A stretch of 27,443 bases of DNA from Odoribacter sp036657595 (lineage in GTDB: Bacteria; Bacteroidota; Bacteroidia; Bacteroidales; Marinifilaceae), in the NCBI GenBank assembly GCA_036657595.1, contig JAVXFZ010000034.1, positions 1-27,443 on the forward strand. The letters are read 5' to 3'. The notes beneath the pieces were generated by a model that saw only the letters and a list, made by a program, of their open reading frames with translations, ran no database searches and was not told the DNA's origin. Shown here piece by piece: positions 17,531 to 24,890 of the stretch. How positions within the stretch are numbered: position 1 is the first letter of the stretch; each line of letters starts with the position of its first letter. A program made the position numbers and the translations under genes.

Positions 17531-17543
17531 TACATTTTCATAT

Positions 17544-17578
17544 AATCCCGGGCAGATAGCCCGGGATTTCTATTTTTT
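17544..17578 (+). terminator. intrinsic terminator after the M16 peptidase gene
   Basis: The arms AATCCCGGGC (17544-17553) and GCCCGGGATT (17559-17568) form a 10-base-pair GC-rich stem with a 5-base loop, followed by TCTATTTTTT. Confidence 0.9.
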
Positions 17579-17622
17579 ATTTCCACATTTTTTGATTACG
17601 ATTCACTTTATTTCTTATTGCT

Positions 17623-18264
17623 ATGTCATACCAGATCCCCGAAATAGCTCTATTGGATGCATCTGATTTAAAAAATGCCTCCGAACAACTCCATTCACTC
17701 GAACTTCAATCCATTGCTTGTAATAATTGGTCGGACAGTTTTCCTTATGCCCCAAAGGCCGCTTTTCAGATGGCTCATAACGGACAGGAATTGTTTATTC
17801 GATTCTCTGTACAGGAAGATCGCACGATGGCTCTAATCACCCAGGACAACGGTGATGTGTGGACTGATTCGTGTGTCGAGTTTTTTATTGCATTGGACGA
17901 AAGCGGATATTATAATTTTGAATTTTCCTGCATAGGCAAAGCATTATTAGGATTTAGAAAAGAACGTCCGACAGCCGTTCACGCCTCTGCGGATATAATG
18001 CACACAATTAAACGTTTGGCTAATTTAGGCAGCACTAATTTTAAAGAGAAACAAATTCTCACCCCGTGGGAATTAACTGTTGCTATTCCCATCACTGCCC
18101 TTTTCCGTCATCAAATAAAAAGTTGGAAAGGTCTGACAGCGCATATAAATATTTATAAATGTGGCGATCATTTATCCACTCCTCATTACCTGTCTTGGAA
18201 ACCGATTGATACACCTACACCTGATTTTCATATTCCCAGATGTTTCACAGAAGTTAAATTTTAA
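17623..18264 (+). CDS. carbohydrate-binding family 9-like (CBM9/DOMON-like) protein
   Basis: The 213-residue protein has the beta-rich pattern of CBM9-like domains: aromatic positions in WSDSFPYAP, the core QELFIRFSVQED, the signature VWTDSCVEFFIALDESGYYNFEFSCIG, and a C-terminal HYLSWKPIDTPTPDFHIPRCF. In this family the aromatic residues often bind sugar chain ends. There is no signal peptide or membrane segment, so it appears cytoplasmic and free-standing, without an attached enzyme. A binding or unknown role is therefore more likely than polymer targeting. The gene precedes the small membrane protein by 10 bases, suggesting cotranscription. No clear promoter box was found in the 44 bases after the terminator. 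Confidence 0.75.
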   Translation: MSYQIPEIALLDASDLKNASEQLHSLELQSIACNNWSDSFPYAPKAAFQMAHNGQELFIRFSVQEDRTMALITQDNGDVWTDSCVEFFIALDESGYYNFEFSCIGKALLGFRKERPTAVHASADIMHTIKRLANLGSTNFKEKQILTPWELTVAIPITALFRHQIKSWKGLTAHINIYKCGDHLSTPHYLSWKPIDTPTPDFHIPRCFTEVKF

Positions 18265-18274
18265 TTTAAAATCA

Positions 18275-18550
18275 ATGAAAGATCGCATCATATATGGATT
18301 CATTCCGGGGCTCATTACCCCTTTTTTTATTATTATTCTTTTTTGGCTTTTCCGCTTTAATTATTTAAGCATAGAGGAGTTCATCCGTCAGGCAATCTTT
18401 CTAAAAGTCCAATTCAAACTCATTGCCATCGGTGTATTCTTTGCCGATTTAGGGCTTTTTTATCTATTTTTGAAGTTAAACAAAAATAACGCCTCAAAGG
18501 GCGTTATCTTGGCAGTATTTATTTATTTTTTTATCTTTCTAATTTTTTAA
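18275..18550 (+). CDS. small hydrophobic membrane protein of unknown function
   Basis: This 91-residue protein starts at the ATG at 18275, ten bases after the CBM9-like stop. A longer in-frame start at 18161 would lie inside the upstream gene and is unlikely. It has three hydrophobic segments (about residues 8-25, 43-66 and 73-91) with few charged residues: a short amphipathic stretch around 29-42 and a Lys/Asn-rich link KLNKNNASKG. I do not recognise a family with certainty; similar short membrane proteins are common in Bacteroidales. Its function cannot be read from the context. Confidence 0.65.
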   Translation: MKDRIIYGFIPGLITPFFIIILFWLFRFNYLSIEEFIRQAIFLKVQFKLIAIGVFFADLGLFYLFLKLNKNNASKGVILAVFIYFFIFLIF

Positions 18551-18662
18551 GTACATAGACTTAAAGTCGTTCCGGCAGAGATATATACTTGCAAGATTTG
18601 TGAAATATTGTAAGTATTCTTTGAGTATTTATATCATCTAATTTGTCCGTTCTTTGCCTTCA

Positions 18663-19280
18663 TTAATCTTTTACCTCTTCATATTCAGCATCCTCTACCT
18701 CTTGTCCATCCTCCATCTTCACCATTTTTTCTTTGTCTTCATTAACACGTCTCATCTTCTTAATCGTGTATTGATTTAATAAATCTGTGATTCCATAAAA
18801 AATAGCTGTAAAACCAAATAATCGGAATACAAATATATTAGACTCAAAAGGATTAAATATGACTACAATACCGGCAATCAGTATCAACACAGGAAAAATA
18901 TAACTGACCGGAGAAACGACACCAAACTGTCTGGAAGCCGCCAAAGATACGAATTGTCCGACAGCCGCAATGATCAGAATAAACCCTAAAAAGATCATAA
19001 ATACCGTAGCAAACCACGAGGGCGCACAAAGCAATAATAATCCTAATACCATACTCCCAATACCATTGAATGATAAGAAGCGACGCGGACGTTCATCCTG
19101 CTTTTTTTGAGAGATGATAAATGAAGTTAATCCGGTTGTCAAAAAGATCAAACCGATTAGCATAATAATATATTTTTGAGCTGTTTCAGGCCAAACAACT
19201 AACACCAAACCCAAAATAATAGCCAAAATATCACGATACATAGCCCCTTTGATATTCGTAGACGTATAAACGATTTGCAT
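18663..19280 (-). CDS. DUF308 (HdeD-like) membrane protein
   Basis: A 205-residue inner-membrane protein with six hydrophobic segments arranged in pairs (about residues 17-35, 38-56, 72-90, 92-112, 125-143 and 147-167) and a charged, Glu-rich cytoplasmic tail (EDKEKMVKMEDGQEVEDAEYEEVKD). The pair repeat with glycines and a proline (LGLVLVVWPE, LGLLLLCAPSW, AGIVVIFNP) is typical of the HdeD/DUF308 family, whose E. coli member is linked to acid resistance. The biochemical role is unknown. It lies alone on the minus strand, divergent from prfC, with a plausible promoter directly upstream. The acidic tail is longer than in HdeD itself. Confidence 0.85.
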   Translation of the reverse strand: MQIVYTSTNIKGAMYRDILAIILGLVLVVWPETAQKYIIMLIGLIFLTTGLTSFIISQKKQDERPRRFLSFNGIGSMVLGLLLLCAPSWFATVFMIFLGFILIIAAVGQFVSLAASRQFGVVSPVSYIFPVLILIAGIVVIFNPFESNIFVFRLFGFTAIFYGITDLLNQYTIKKMRRVNEDKEKMVKMEDGQEVEDAEYEEVKD

Positions 19281-19317
19281 ACAAATTTCTTTATTAAAAC
19301 GATACTGATTTCTTTAA

Positions 19318-19348
19318 CGAAGGTAGACATTTTTTTGTTATGACGAAA
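19318..19348 (-). promoter_or_regulatory. putative promoter of the DUF308 gene
   Basis: On the minus strand TTTC, 19 bases, TACCTTCG: spacing is right, with one mismatch in each box against TTTG and TAnnTTTG. The leader would be about 30 bases. Confidence 0.4.
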
Positions 19349-19420
19349 CAGATTATCTATTTTTTTATGAATTTACCCGACAAACCAACAATCAAGTCTT
19401 TAGCTTTTAGCTTTTTTCGC

Positions 19421-19428
19421 TATCTTTG
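19421..19428 (+). promoter_or_regulatory. prfC operon promoter, -7 box
   Basis: TATCTTTG is a perfect TAnnTTTG -7 box about 20 bases before the ATG at 19448. The -33 position shows only a poor match (CTTTA). It rules against the in-frame start at 19340, which lies upstream of the box. Confidence 0.65.
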
Positions 19429-19447
19429 CACATTCAAAAAAATTACT

Positions 19448-21025
19448 ATGGGATATAACGAAGAAATTTCACGACGTCGGACTTTTGGTATTATCAGTCA
19501 TCCTGATGCCGGAAAAACCACTCTTACGGAAAAATTATTGCTTTTCGGTGGAGCCATTCACATTGCAGGAGCCGTAAAATCAAATAAAATCAAAAAAACT
19601 GCAACATCCGATTTTATGGAAATCGAACGTCAAAGAGGTATTTCGGTTGCAACCTCTGTGATGGGATTTGAATACTGCGGAGTAAAAATCAATATTCTTG
19701 ATACTCCCGGTCACCAAGATTTTGCCGAGGACACATTCCGCACGCTGACAGCCTGCGACAGTGTGATCATTGTCGTTGATGCAGCCAAAGGTGTTGAAAC
19801 ACAAACTCGTAAATTAATGCAGGTATGTCGGATGCGTAAAACTCCGGTTATCGTTTTTATCAATAAACTGGACCGTCCGGCGAATGATCCTTTCGATATA
19901 TTGGATGATGTAGAAAAAGAACTGCAAATAAAAGTGAATCCACTTAGTTGGCCCATTGGCAGCGGAGATACCTTCAAAGGAATTTATAACCTGCATAAAC
20001 AAAATCTCTGTCTTTATACCCCCAGTATTCAAAATATATCCGAAGGTATTGAAATCACAGATACCGACTCCAAAGAATTAGATCAACACATTGGTGAACG
20101 TTCTGCCGATAAATTACGGGAAGATTTAGAATTAATCCGGGAGGTCTACCCCGGACTGAATCGGGAAGAATACTTAGAAGCAAGCGTTGCACCCGTCTTC
20201 TTTGGCTCTGCTCTCAATAATTTTGGTATCCGTGAATTGCTTGACTGTTTTATAGAAATCGCACCATCACCACTCCCACGGGAAACAGAAGAAAGGATTG
20301 TTCTACCCGATGAAGATAAATTCAGTGGCTTTGTTTTCAAAATTCACGCCAATATGGATCCTAATCATCGCGATCGAATTGCTTTTATTAAAATTTGTTC
20401 GGGAATATTCAAACGCAATACTAATTATCTGCACGTCAGAAATGGTAAAATGTTGAAATTTTCCACTCCTACCGCCTTTATGGCTTCCAAAAAATCCGTT
20501 ATTGACGAAGCTTATCCGGGTGACATCATCGGTCTACACGACACAGGTACGTTCAAAATCGGAGATACCCTGACAGAAGGAGAAAAACTGCATTTTAAAG
20601 GAATACCCAGTTTTTCACCGGAATTATTTAAATACATTGAAAATGCCGACCCGATGAAGTCCAAACAATTAGCCAAAGGTATTGATCAATTAATGGACGA
20701 AGGGGTTGCTCAGTTATTTATCAATCAATTCAACAATCGTAAAATTATTGGCACAGTCGGTGCCCTGCAATTTGAAGTAATTGAATACCGTCTGTCACAC
20801 GAATATGCAGCCTCCAGTCGCTGGGAACCTATCAATTTATACAAAGCTTGTTGGATTGAAGCATTAGATCAGACGGAGTTGGTAGACTTCAAGAAACACA
20901 AAGCCCAATATATGGCAAAAGATAAAGAAGGACGGGATGTCTTTTTAGCTGATTCTCAGTATATGCTAAATATGGCTCAAGATAACTATAAGAAATTAAT
21001 TTTCCACTTCACCTCAGAATTTTAA
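19448..21025 (+). CDS. prfC: peptide chain release factor 3 (GTPase)
   Basis: RF3 is a translational GTPase that recycles RF1/RF2 from the ribosome. The GTPase motifs are all present: G1 SHPDAGKT (residues 17-24), the switch I segment RQRGISVATSV, G3 DTPGHQDF, and G4 NKLDR. Domains II and III follow (GDIIGLHDTGTFKIGDTLTEG). With 525 residues it is close to E. coli RF3 (529). The start at 19448 gives the family N-terminus (MGYNEEISRRRTFGIISHP); the longer frame from 19340 lies across the promoter. It is the first gene of an operon with the thioesterase (18-base gap), a response regulator and uvrB. Confidence 0.96.
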   Translation: MGYNEEISRRRTFGIISHPDAGKTTLTEKLLLFGGAIHIAGAVKSNKIKKTATSDFMEIERQRGISVATSVMGFEYCGVKINILDTPGHQDFAEDTFRTLTACDSVIIVVDAAKGVETQTRKLMQVCRMRKTPVIVFINKLDRPANDPFDILDDVEKELQIKVNPLSWPIGSGDTFKGIYNLHKQNLCLYTPSIQNISEGIEITDTDSKELDQHIGERSADKLREDLELIREVYPGLNREEYLEASVAPVFFGSALNNFGIRELLDCFIEIAPSPLPRETEERIVLPDEDKFSGFVFKIHANMDPNHRDRIAFIKICSGIFKRNTNYLHVRNGKMLKFSTPTAFMASKKSVIDEAYPGDIIGLHDTGTFKIGDTLTEGEKLHFKGIPSFSPELFKYIENADPMKSKQLAKGIDQLMDEGVAQLFINQFNNRKIIGTVGALQFEVIEYRLSHEYAASSRWEPINLYKACWIEALDQTELVDFKKHKAQYMAKDKEGRDVFLADSQYMLNMAQDNYKKLIFHFTSEF

Positions 21026-21043
21026 ATACAAAATATTTAGATT

Positions 21044-21415
21044 ATGATCGAAATAGGCAAAACATTTATACAAGAAATCATTGTAGAGCATAAAGATACA
21101 GCTGTCGTATACGGATCAGGGAAGCTGGAAGTTTTCGCTACGCCCGCAATGGTTGGGTTGATGGAAAACACCGCCATCCGTTGTCTGGAAGGTATGTTAG
21201 AACCAGATAGCGATACCGTCGGTATTGAGATCAACACCCAACATACGAAAGCCACTGCTGTCGGTAAAAAAGTTTTCTGCAAAGCAACTCTCACAGAGGT
21301 AGATATGCGACGTCTTCATTTTGTCATTGACACGTGGGATGAAAAAGGTCCCATTGGTCACGCCACCCACGATCGTTTTATTATCAATCCTGAAAAATTT
21401 ATGAGTAAACTCTAA
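21044..21415 (+). CDS. hotdog-fold thioesterase, FlK-like
   Basis: A 123-residue single hotdog domain. The triad Thr33, Glu41 and His67 has exactly the spacing of fluoroacetyl-CoA thioesterase FlK (Thr42, Glu50, His76), in ATPAMVGLMENTA and IEINTQHTKAT. The other family signature GHATHDRFII is also seen. It should hydrolyse a small acyl-CoA in the cytoplasm; fluoroacetate resistance is not implied, because many bacteria carry such proteins with unknown substrates. It sits 18 bases after prfC and 7 bases before the response regulator, all in one direction. Assignment to the FlK-like family is strong, the substrate unknown. Confidence 0.85.
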   Translation: MIEIGKTFIQEIIVEHKDTAVVYGSGKLEVFATPAMVGLMENTAIRCLEGMLEPDSDTVGIEINTQHTKATAVGKKVFCKATLTEVDMRRLHFVIDTWDEKGPIGHATHDRFIINPEKFMSKL

Positions 21416-21422
21416 TACACTG

Positions 21423-21803
21423 GTGAAAACTGCCGTACAATTTCCCGATTGGTCTACCAAGACGATCCTCATAGCAGAAGACTATGATGACAATTATGCT
21501 CTGCTTGCTGCCTTGCTGAAACATACACATATCCATATTCTTTGGGCTCACAATGGACGCGAAGCGATTGATATGGCACTCAAGCAGCCGGAAATAAATG
21601 TCATATTAATGGATATTACAATGCCTGAATTTGATGGAATAGAGGCACTACGCTGTATTAAACAAGAAATACCCAATAAAATCGTAATAGCACAAACTGC
21701 TCACGGGATGTCTGTATCGATAAATACAGAAAATTTTAACGATATATTACTAAAACCCATTCGATGTTCCTTACTAATAGAAACATTAAGAAAATACCTG
21801 TAA
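21423..21803 (+). CDS. single-domain response regulator (orphan receiver)
   Basis: The 126-residue protein is only a receiver domain, of the CheY/Spo0F kind, with no output domain. The acidic pair Glu19/Asp20 (LIAEDY), phospho-acceptor Asp64 (ILMDITMP), Thr92 (AQTAH) and Lys111-Pro112 (LLKPI) are all present, so it should be phosphorylatable. The start is GTG at 21423, seven bases after the thioesterase stop; no ATG gives a complete domain. It ends one base before the uvrB ATG, which suggests translational coupling. It could be a phosphate shuttle or act by protein contact. A partner kinase may be the one at 24891, but this is inference. Confidence 0.85.
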   Translation: MKTAVQFPDWSTKTILIAEDYDDNYALLAALLKHTHIHILWAHNGREAIDMALKQPEINVILMDITMPEFDGIEALRCIKQEIPNKIVIAQTAHGMSVSINTENFNDILLKPIRCSLLIETLRKYL

Positions 21804-21804
21804 G

Positions 21805-23811
21805 ATGCAATTTAACCTGACTTCCGAATTTAAACCCACAGGAGATCAACCCGAAGCGATAGCCCAGCTCATAGAAGGACTTAACAACAATAGGGAATCA
21901 CAAGTACTGCTGGGTGTAACCGGTTCAGGAAAAACATTTACCGTTGCCAATGTAATTAATCACTTTGATCGTCCTACACTTATCCTCAGTCATAATAAAA
22001 CACTGGCGGCACAGTTGTACAGTGAATTTAAAAGCTTTTTTCCTGAAAATGCCGTAGAATATTTTGTTTCTTATTACGATTATTATCAACCGGAGGCTTA
22101 TTTACCTACAACCGATACATACATCGAAAAAGATCTCGCCATTAATGACGAAATCGACAAATTACGTTTGCGTACAACCGCCTCTCTACTGTCTGGACGG
22201 CGAGATATTATCGTCATTTCATCCGTATCCTGTCTGTATGGTATGGCTGATCCCCGCGCTTTCAGTACGAATGTCACCCACTTGAAAAAAGGGATGACGA
22301 TCAGCAGAAATGTCTTATTACGCAAATTAGTGGATGCCCTCTACGCCAACAATGAAATTGAATTTAAACGGGGAAGTTTCCGGGCAAAGGGTGAAACTGT
22401 TGACATCTTTCCAGCGATAGAAACTTACGATGGTGTTGCTTATCGGATCGAATTTTGGGATGATGTCATCGACAGGATCACCTCATTTAATCCGACAACG
22501 CACCAAACAATCGGAAATCAAGATGAATTAGATATTTATCCGGCAAACCTATTTGTTACCGACAAAAACACCGTAGCAAAAGCCTTACTTGACATTGAGA
22601 AAGATAGACAAGATCAAGTAGCCTATCTGCAAGACATCGGGAAATTTCAAGAAGCCAAACGACTGGATGAAAGAGTGAAGTACGATATGGAAATGATCCG
22701 AGAACTCGGATATTGTTCCGGCATCGAGAATTATTCCCGCTATTTTGACGGACGTGAAGCAGGCATACGCCCTTTCTGTCTATTAGACTATTTTCCAGAT
22801 GATTTTTTAATGGTCATCGATGAATCACACGTCACCCTCCCACAAATTCGCGCGATGTATGGCGGAGATCACGCCCGCAAGCAATCATTAATAGACTATG
22901 GGTTCCGACTACCGGCAGCATTTGACAATCGTCCCCTGACCTTCGATGAATTTGAAATCAAAACGGGACAAACTGTATATATCAGTGCCACACCTGCCGA
23001 TTATGAATTGGAAAAAAGCGAAGGAGTCATTGTCGAACAAATCATTCGCCCCACCGGTATTCCTGATCCGCAAATTGAAGTAGTTCCCTCGCTGAAACAA
23101 ATTGACCACTTAGTTAATGAGATTCAAAAACGAATTGAACTGCAGGAACGTACCTTGGTCACCACACTAACCAAGAAAATGGCGGAAGAACTCAGTAAAT
23201 ATTTTGACCGCATTGGTATAAAATGTCAATATATACATTCGGATGTAGATACCCTTGAACGGATAAAAATATTGGATAACTTACGCAAAGGTGTCATTGA
23301 TGTACTTGTTGGTGTAAATCTGTTGCGCGAAGGACTTGATTTGCCCGAAGTTTCTTTAGTGGCTATTTTAGATGCCGACAAAGAAGGATTTCTCCGTTCT
23401 ACCCGTTCACTAACCCAAACAGCCGGCCGAGCAGCCCGTCATCTTGATGGCAAGGTGATTATGTATGCCGATCGAATCACACGTTCGATGCAGACAACAA
23501 TAGACAACACTAATTATCGTCGGGAAAAGCAATTAAAATACAACGAAGAGCACCATATTACACCGCATCAAATTCATAATTCTACAGTTTCCGCCTTCTC
23601 TCAGGGTACTACAAAAGCCTATATTGAAGAAGAACATCTTCAGCTTGTTGCCGATCCGGTGATCGCCTATATGAGCAAGCCTGAAATCGAAAAGATGTTT
23701 CAAAAGACCAAAACAGCAATGCAAAAAGCCGCCAAAGAACTCGATTTCTTGGAAGCAGCCCGCCTGCGCGACGAGATGTATCAATTAGAAGAAAAACTAA
23801 AAATGTTTTAG
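21805..23811 (+). CDS. uvrB: UvrABC excinuclease subunit B
   Basis: This is the damage-verifying helicase of nucleotide excision repair, working with UvrA and UvrC. It has Walker A GVTGSGKT (residues 37-44), the beta-hairpin that pushes into DNA (SYYDYYQPEAYLP), Walker B VIDESHV, helicase motifs including GVNLLREGLDLPEV and QTAGRAARH, and the C-terminal UVR domain (KAAKELDFLEAARLRDEMYQ) that contacts UvrC. The length of 668 residues is typical. It is the last gene of the prfC operon, one base after the response regulator, and is followed within 10 bases by a hairpin terminator. Confidence 0.98.
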   Translation: MQFNLTSEFKPTGDQPEAIAQLIEGLNNNRESQVLLGVTGSGKTFTVANVINHFDRPTLILSHNKTLAAQLYSEFKSFFPENAVEYFVSYYDYYQPEAYLPTTDTYIEKDLAINDEIDKLRLRTTASLLSGRRDIIVISSVSCLYGMADPRAFSTNVTHLKKGMTISRNVLLRKLVDALYANNEIEFKRGSFRAKGETVDIFPAIETYDGVAYRIEFWDDVIDRITSFNPTTHQTIGNQDELDIYPANLFVTDKNTVAKALLDIEKDRQDQVAYLQDIGKFQEAKRLDERVKYDMEMIRELGYCSGIENYSRYFDGREAGIRPFCLLDYFPDDFLMVIDESHVTLPQIRAMYGGDHARKQSLIDYGFRLPAAFDNRPLTFDEFEIKTGQTVYISATPADYELEKSEGVIVEQIIRPTGIPDPQIEVVPSLKQIDHLVNEIQKRIELQERTLVTTLTKKMAEELSKYFDRIGIKCQYIHSDVDTLERIKILDNLRKGVIDVLVGVNLLREGLDLPEVSLVAILDADKEGFLRSTRSLTQTAGRAARHLDGKVIMYADRITRSMQTTIDNTNYRREKQLKYNEEHHITPHQIHNSTVSAFSQGTTKAYIEEEHLQLVADPVIAYMSKPEIEKMFQKTKTAMQKAAKELDFLEAARLRDEMYQLEEKLKMF

Positions 23812-23816
23812 AAATA

Positions 23817-23850
23817 AAAAATCCTTCCAAATTATATTCAGAAGGATTTT
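23817..23850. terminator. bidirectional terminator between uvrB and tRNA-Thr
   Basis: AATCCTTC (23820-23827) pairs with GAAGGATT (23841-23848) around a 13-base loop. T-tracts follow on the plus strand (TTTT, then CCTTTTTT) and on the minus strand (TTTTTT), so it can end both uvrB and the SRP RNA-tRNA-Thr transcript. Confidence 0.85.
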
Positions 23851-23859
23851 CCTTTTTTG

Positions 23860-23933
23860 AGCCTCTTGGCGGATTCGAACCGTCGACCCCGAGATTACAA
23901 ATCACGTGCTCTGGCCAACTGAGCTAAAGAGGC
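23860..23933 (-). tRNA. tRNA-Thr (anticodon TGT)
   Basis: A minus-strand cloverleaf: acceptor GCCTCTT with AAGAGGC, D-arm GCTC...GAGC, anticodon loop TTTGTAA with anticodon TGT, and T-loop GGTTCGAATCC. CCA is not encoded; the discriminator would be T. The anticodon stem CGTGA/TCTCG has a T-T mismatch and the T-stem GACGG/CCGCC an A-C mismatch. It lies about 10 bases after the SRP RNA and was probably transcribed with it. Confidence 0.95.
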
Positions 23934-23944
23934 GAATGGATAAA

Positions 23945-24045
23945 ATGGGTAAGCTTACTATGTCGCACCGCTACGACCACATACCCTTGCTGCCTTCCGA
24001 CCCTGGTGGATTCTGTAGGAGCTGGTCGCATAGGACTTACCCGGC
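23945..24045 (-). ncRNA. ffs: bacterial small SRP RNA (4.5S-like)
   Basis: On the minus strand the conserved domain IV signature GGTCGGAAGGCAGCAAGG with the GGAA tetraloop and the asymmetric loop is present. The RNA is closed by GGGTAAG at the 5' end pairing with CTTACCC at the 3' end. The length of about 100 bases fits the short type that binds Ffh without an Alu domain. It guides inner-membrane proteins to the translocon. A perfect promoter lies directly upstream, and tRNA-Thr follows. Exact ends are estimated from the pairing and the promoter. Confidence 0.92.
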
Positions 24046-24046
24046 A

Positions 24047-24077
24047 CAAAAGTACAAAAAATCATATTGCCACCAAA
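24047..24077 (-). promoter_or_regulatory. promoter of the SRP RNA-tRNA-Thr unit
   Basis: On the minus strand TTTG, 19 bases, TACTTTTG: a perfect match to the Bacteroidota housekeeping consensus in both boxes and spacing. The transcript would start at about 24042, the first paired base of the SRP RNA. Confidence 0.85.
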
Positions 24078-24104
24078 TATTTAGGATCATTTTTATTCAA
24101 AAAT

Positions 24105-24130
24105 ATAATATATTTCAATCAATATATTAT
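24105..24130. repeat. AT-only inverted repeat upstream of the SRP RNA promoter
   Basis: ATAATATATT (24105-24114) and AATATATTAT (24121-24130) are perfect 10-base arms around a 6-base loop TCAATC. It lies about 30 bases upstream of the -33 box of the SRP RNA and about 145 bases before the GAF-like gene. It could help open or bend DNA, or be an UP-type element. Confidence 0.4.
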
Positions 24131-24275
24131 TAATCAGGCAAAAACATCTTACAAATAAAAAGAAAAGGAAGGAAAAGTTAAAAGACACGGGGAATGCAAC
24201 ATCTGATTTTTTTTTTCGATATACATATCAGGTTTAATTTATTAAAAGCAACTAAAAATTAACACACTCAAGGTT

Positions 24276-24857
24276 ATGCCAAACAACAATAGCGATTTTA
24301 CTTTTGCCGCGAAGCTGATTTCTGATGTCCTCATACACCTGAATATATCTTTAACATCCGGACAAGATTTTGCCAAAAGCATAACCACATCACTTCAATG
24401 TATTGGTGAATTTACCCGACACGATCGAATGAATGTGATAGAAATCAATCACAATATGACTTATACGATTCTTTACGAATGGTATGATCCCCTACTGTCA
24501 CCTGTTCCCGATCAATGGAAACATCAACATCTTTTTTACGATTCTCCACTGGAAGAGCAACTTTGTAATCAAAACTACATCATCATTCGTCAAACAGACC
24601 AAACGATTCATCCGAATATTAAAATATCGCTGGAAGAGCAATGTTGTCAACAAATGTTGTTACTTCCTCTTTTTGAGTCCAATTTGCAATTTGCTTTCCT
24701 TGTTTTTATGCAATGTCAACAGATACACGATTGGGACACGGAAGAAATTAAATTATTAAAAAATATTTCTTCTATCATCGCCACCCAATTAAATAACTAC
24801 CGTCTGGTCAAACGGTTAGTTCTTCATCTCAAACGATGCAGGGAAAAGAAAATATAA
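24276..24857 (+). CDS. GAF-like sensor protein
   Basis: The 193-residue soluble protein has a GAF-like pattern: an N-terminal helix (about residues 8-45), beta strands around RMNVIEINHNMTYTILYEWYD, a middle helix with SPLEEQLCNQNYIIIRQTDQ, core strands QMLLLPLFESNLQFAFLVFMQC, and a C-terminal helix (IKLLKNISSIIATQLNNYRLVKRLVLHLK). GAF domains bind small ligands or mediate dimer contact. It resembles the GAF part usually fused to histidine kinases but stands alone, 33 bases before a hybrid kinase gene, so it probably supplies that kinase with a signal input. Three Cys (Cys109, Cys130 and Cys131 by rough count) lie in the middle of the domain; whether they matter is unknown. Confidence 0.65.
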   Translation: MPNNNSDFTFAAKLISDVLIHLNISLTSGQDFAKSITTSLQCIGEFTRHDRMNVIEINHNMTYTILYEWYDPLLSPVPDQWKHQHLFYDSPLEEQLCNQNYIIIRQTDQTIHPNIKISLEEQCCQQMLLLPLFESNLQFAFLVFMQCQQIHDWDTEEIKLLKNISSIIATQLNNYRLVKRLVLHLKRCREKKI

Positions 24858-24890
24858 ATAAGTTGCACAAAATCCATAATACGAGCTATA

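Noticed and set aside
18161..18274. Upstream extension of the small membrane protein
   Set aside because: It lies within the CBM9-like gene in another frame; the ATG at 18275 right after that stop is more natural.
18486..18509. 8-base inverted repeat ATAACGCC / GGCGTTAT that looks like a terminator stem
   Set aside because: It lies inside the small membrane protein gene and has no T-tract directly after it; it encodes the KNNASKGVI stretch.
19340..19447. Upstream 36-codon extension of prfC
   Set aside because: It spans the TATCTTTG promoter box, and its sequence is unlike the RF3 N-terminus, which begins at 19448.
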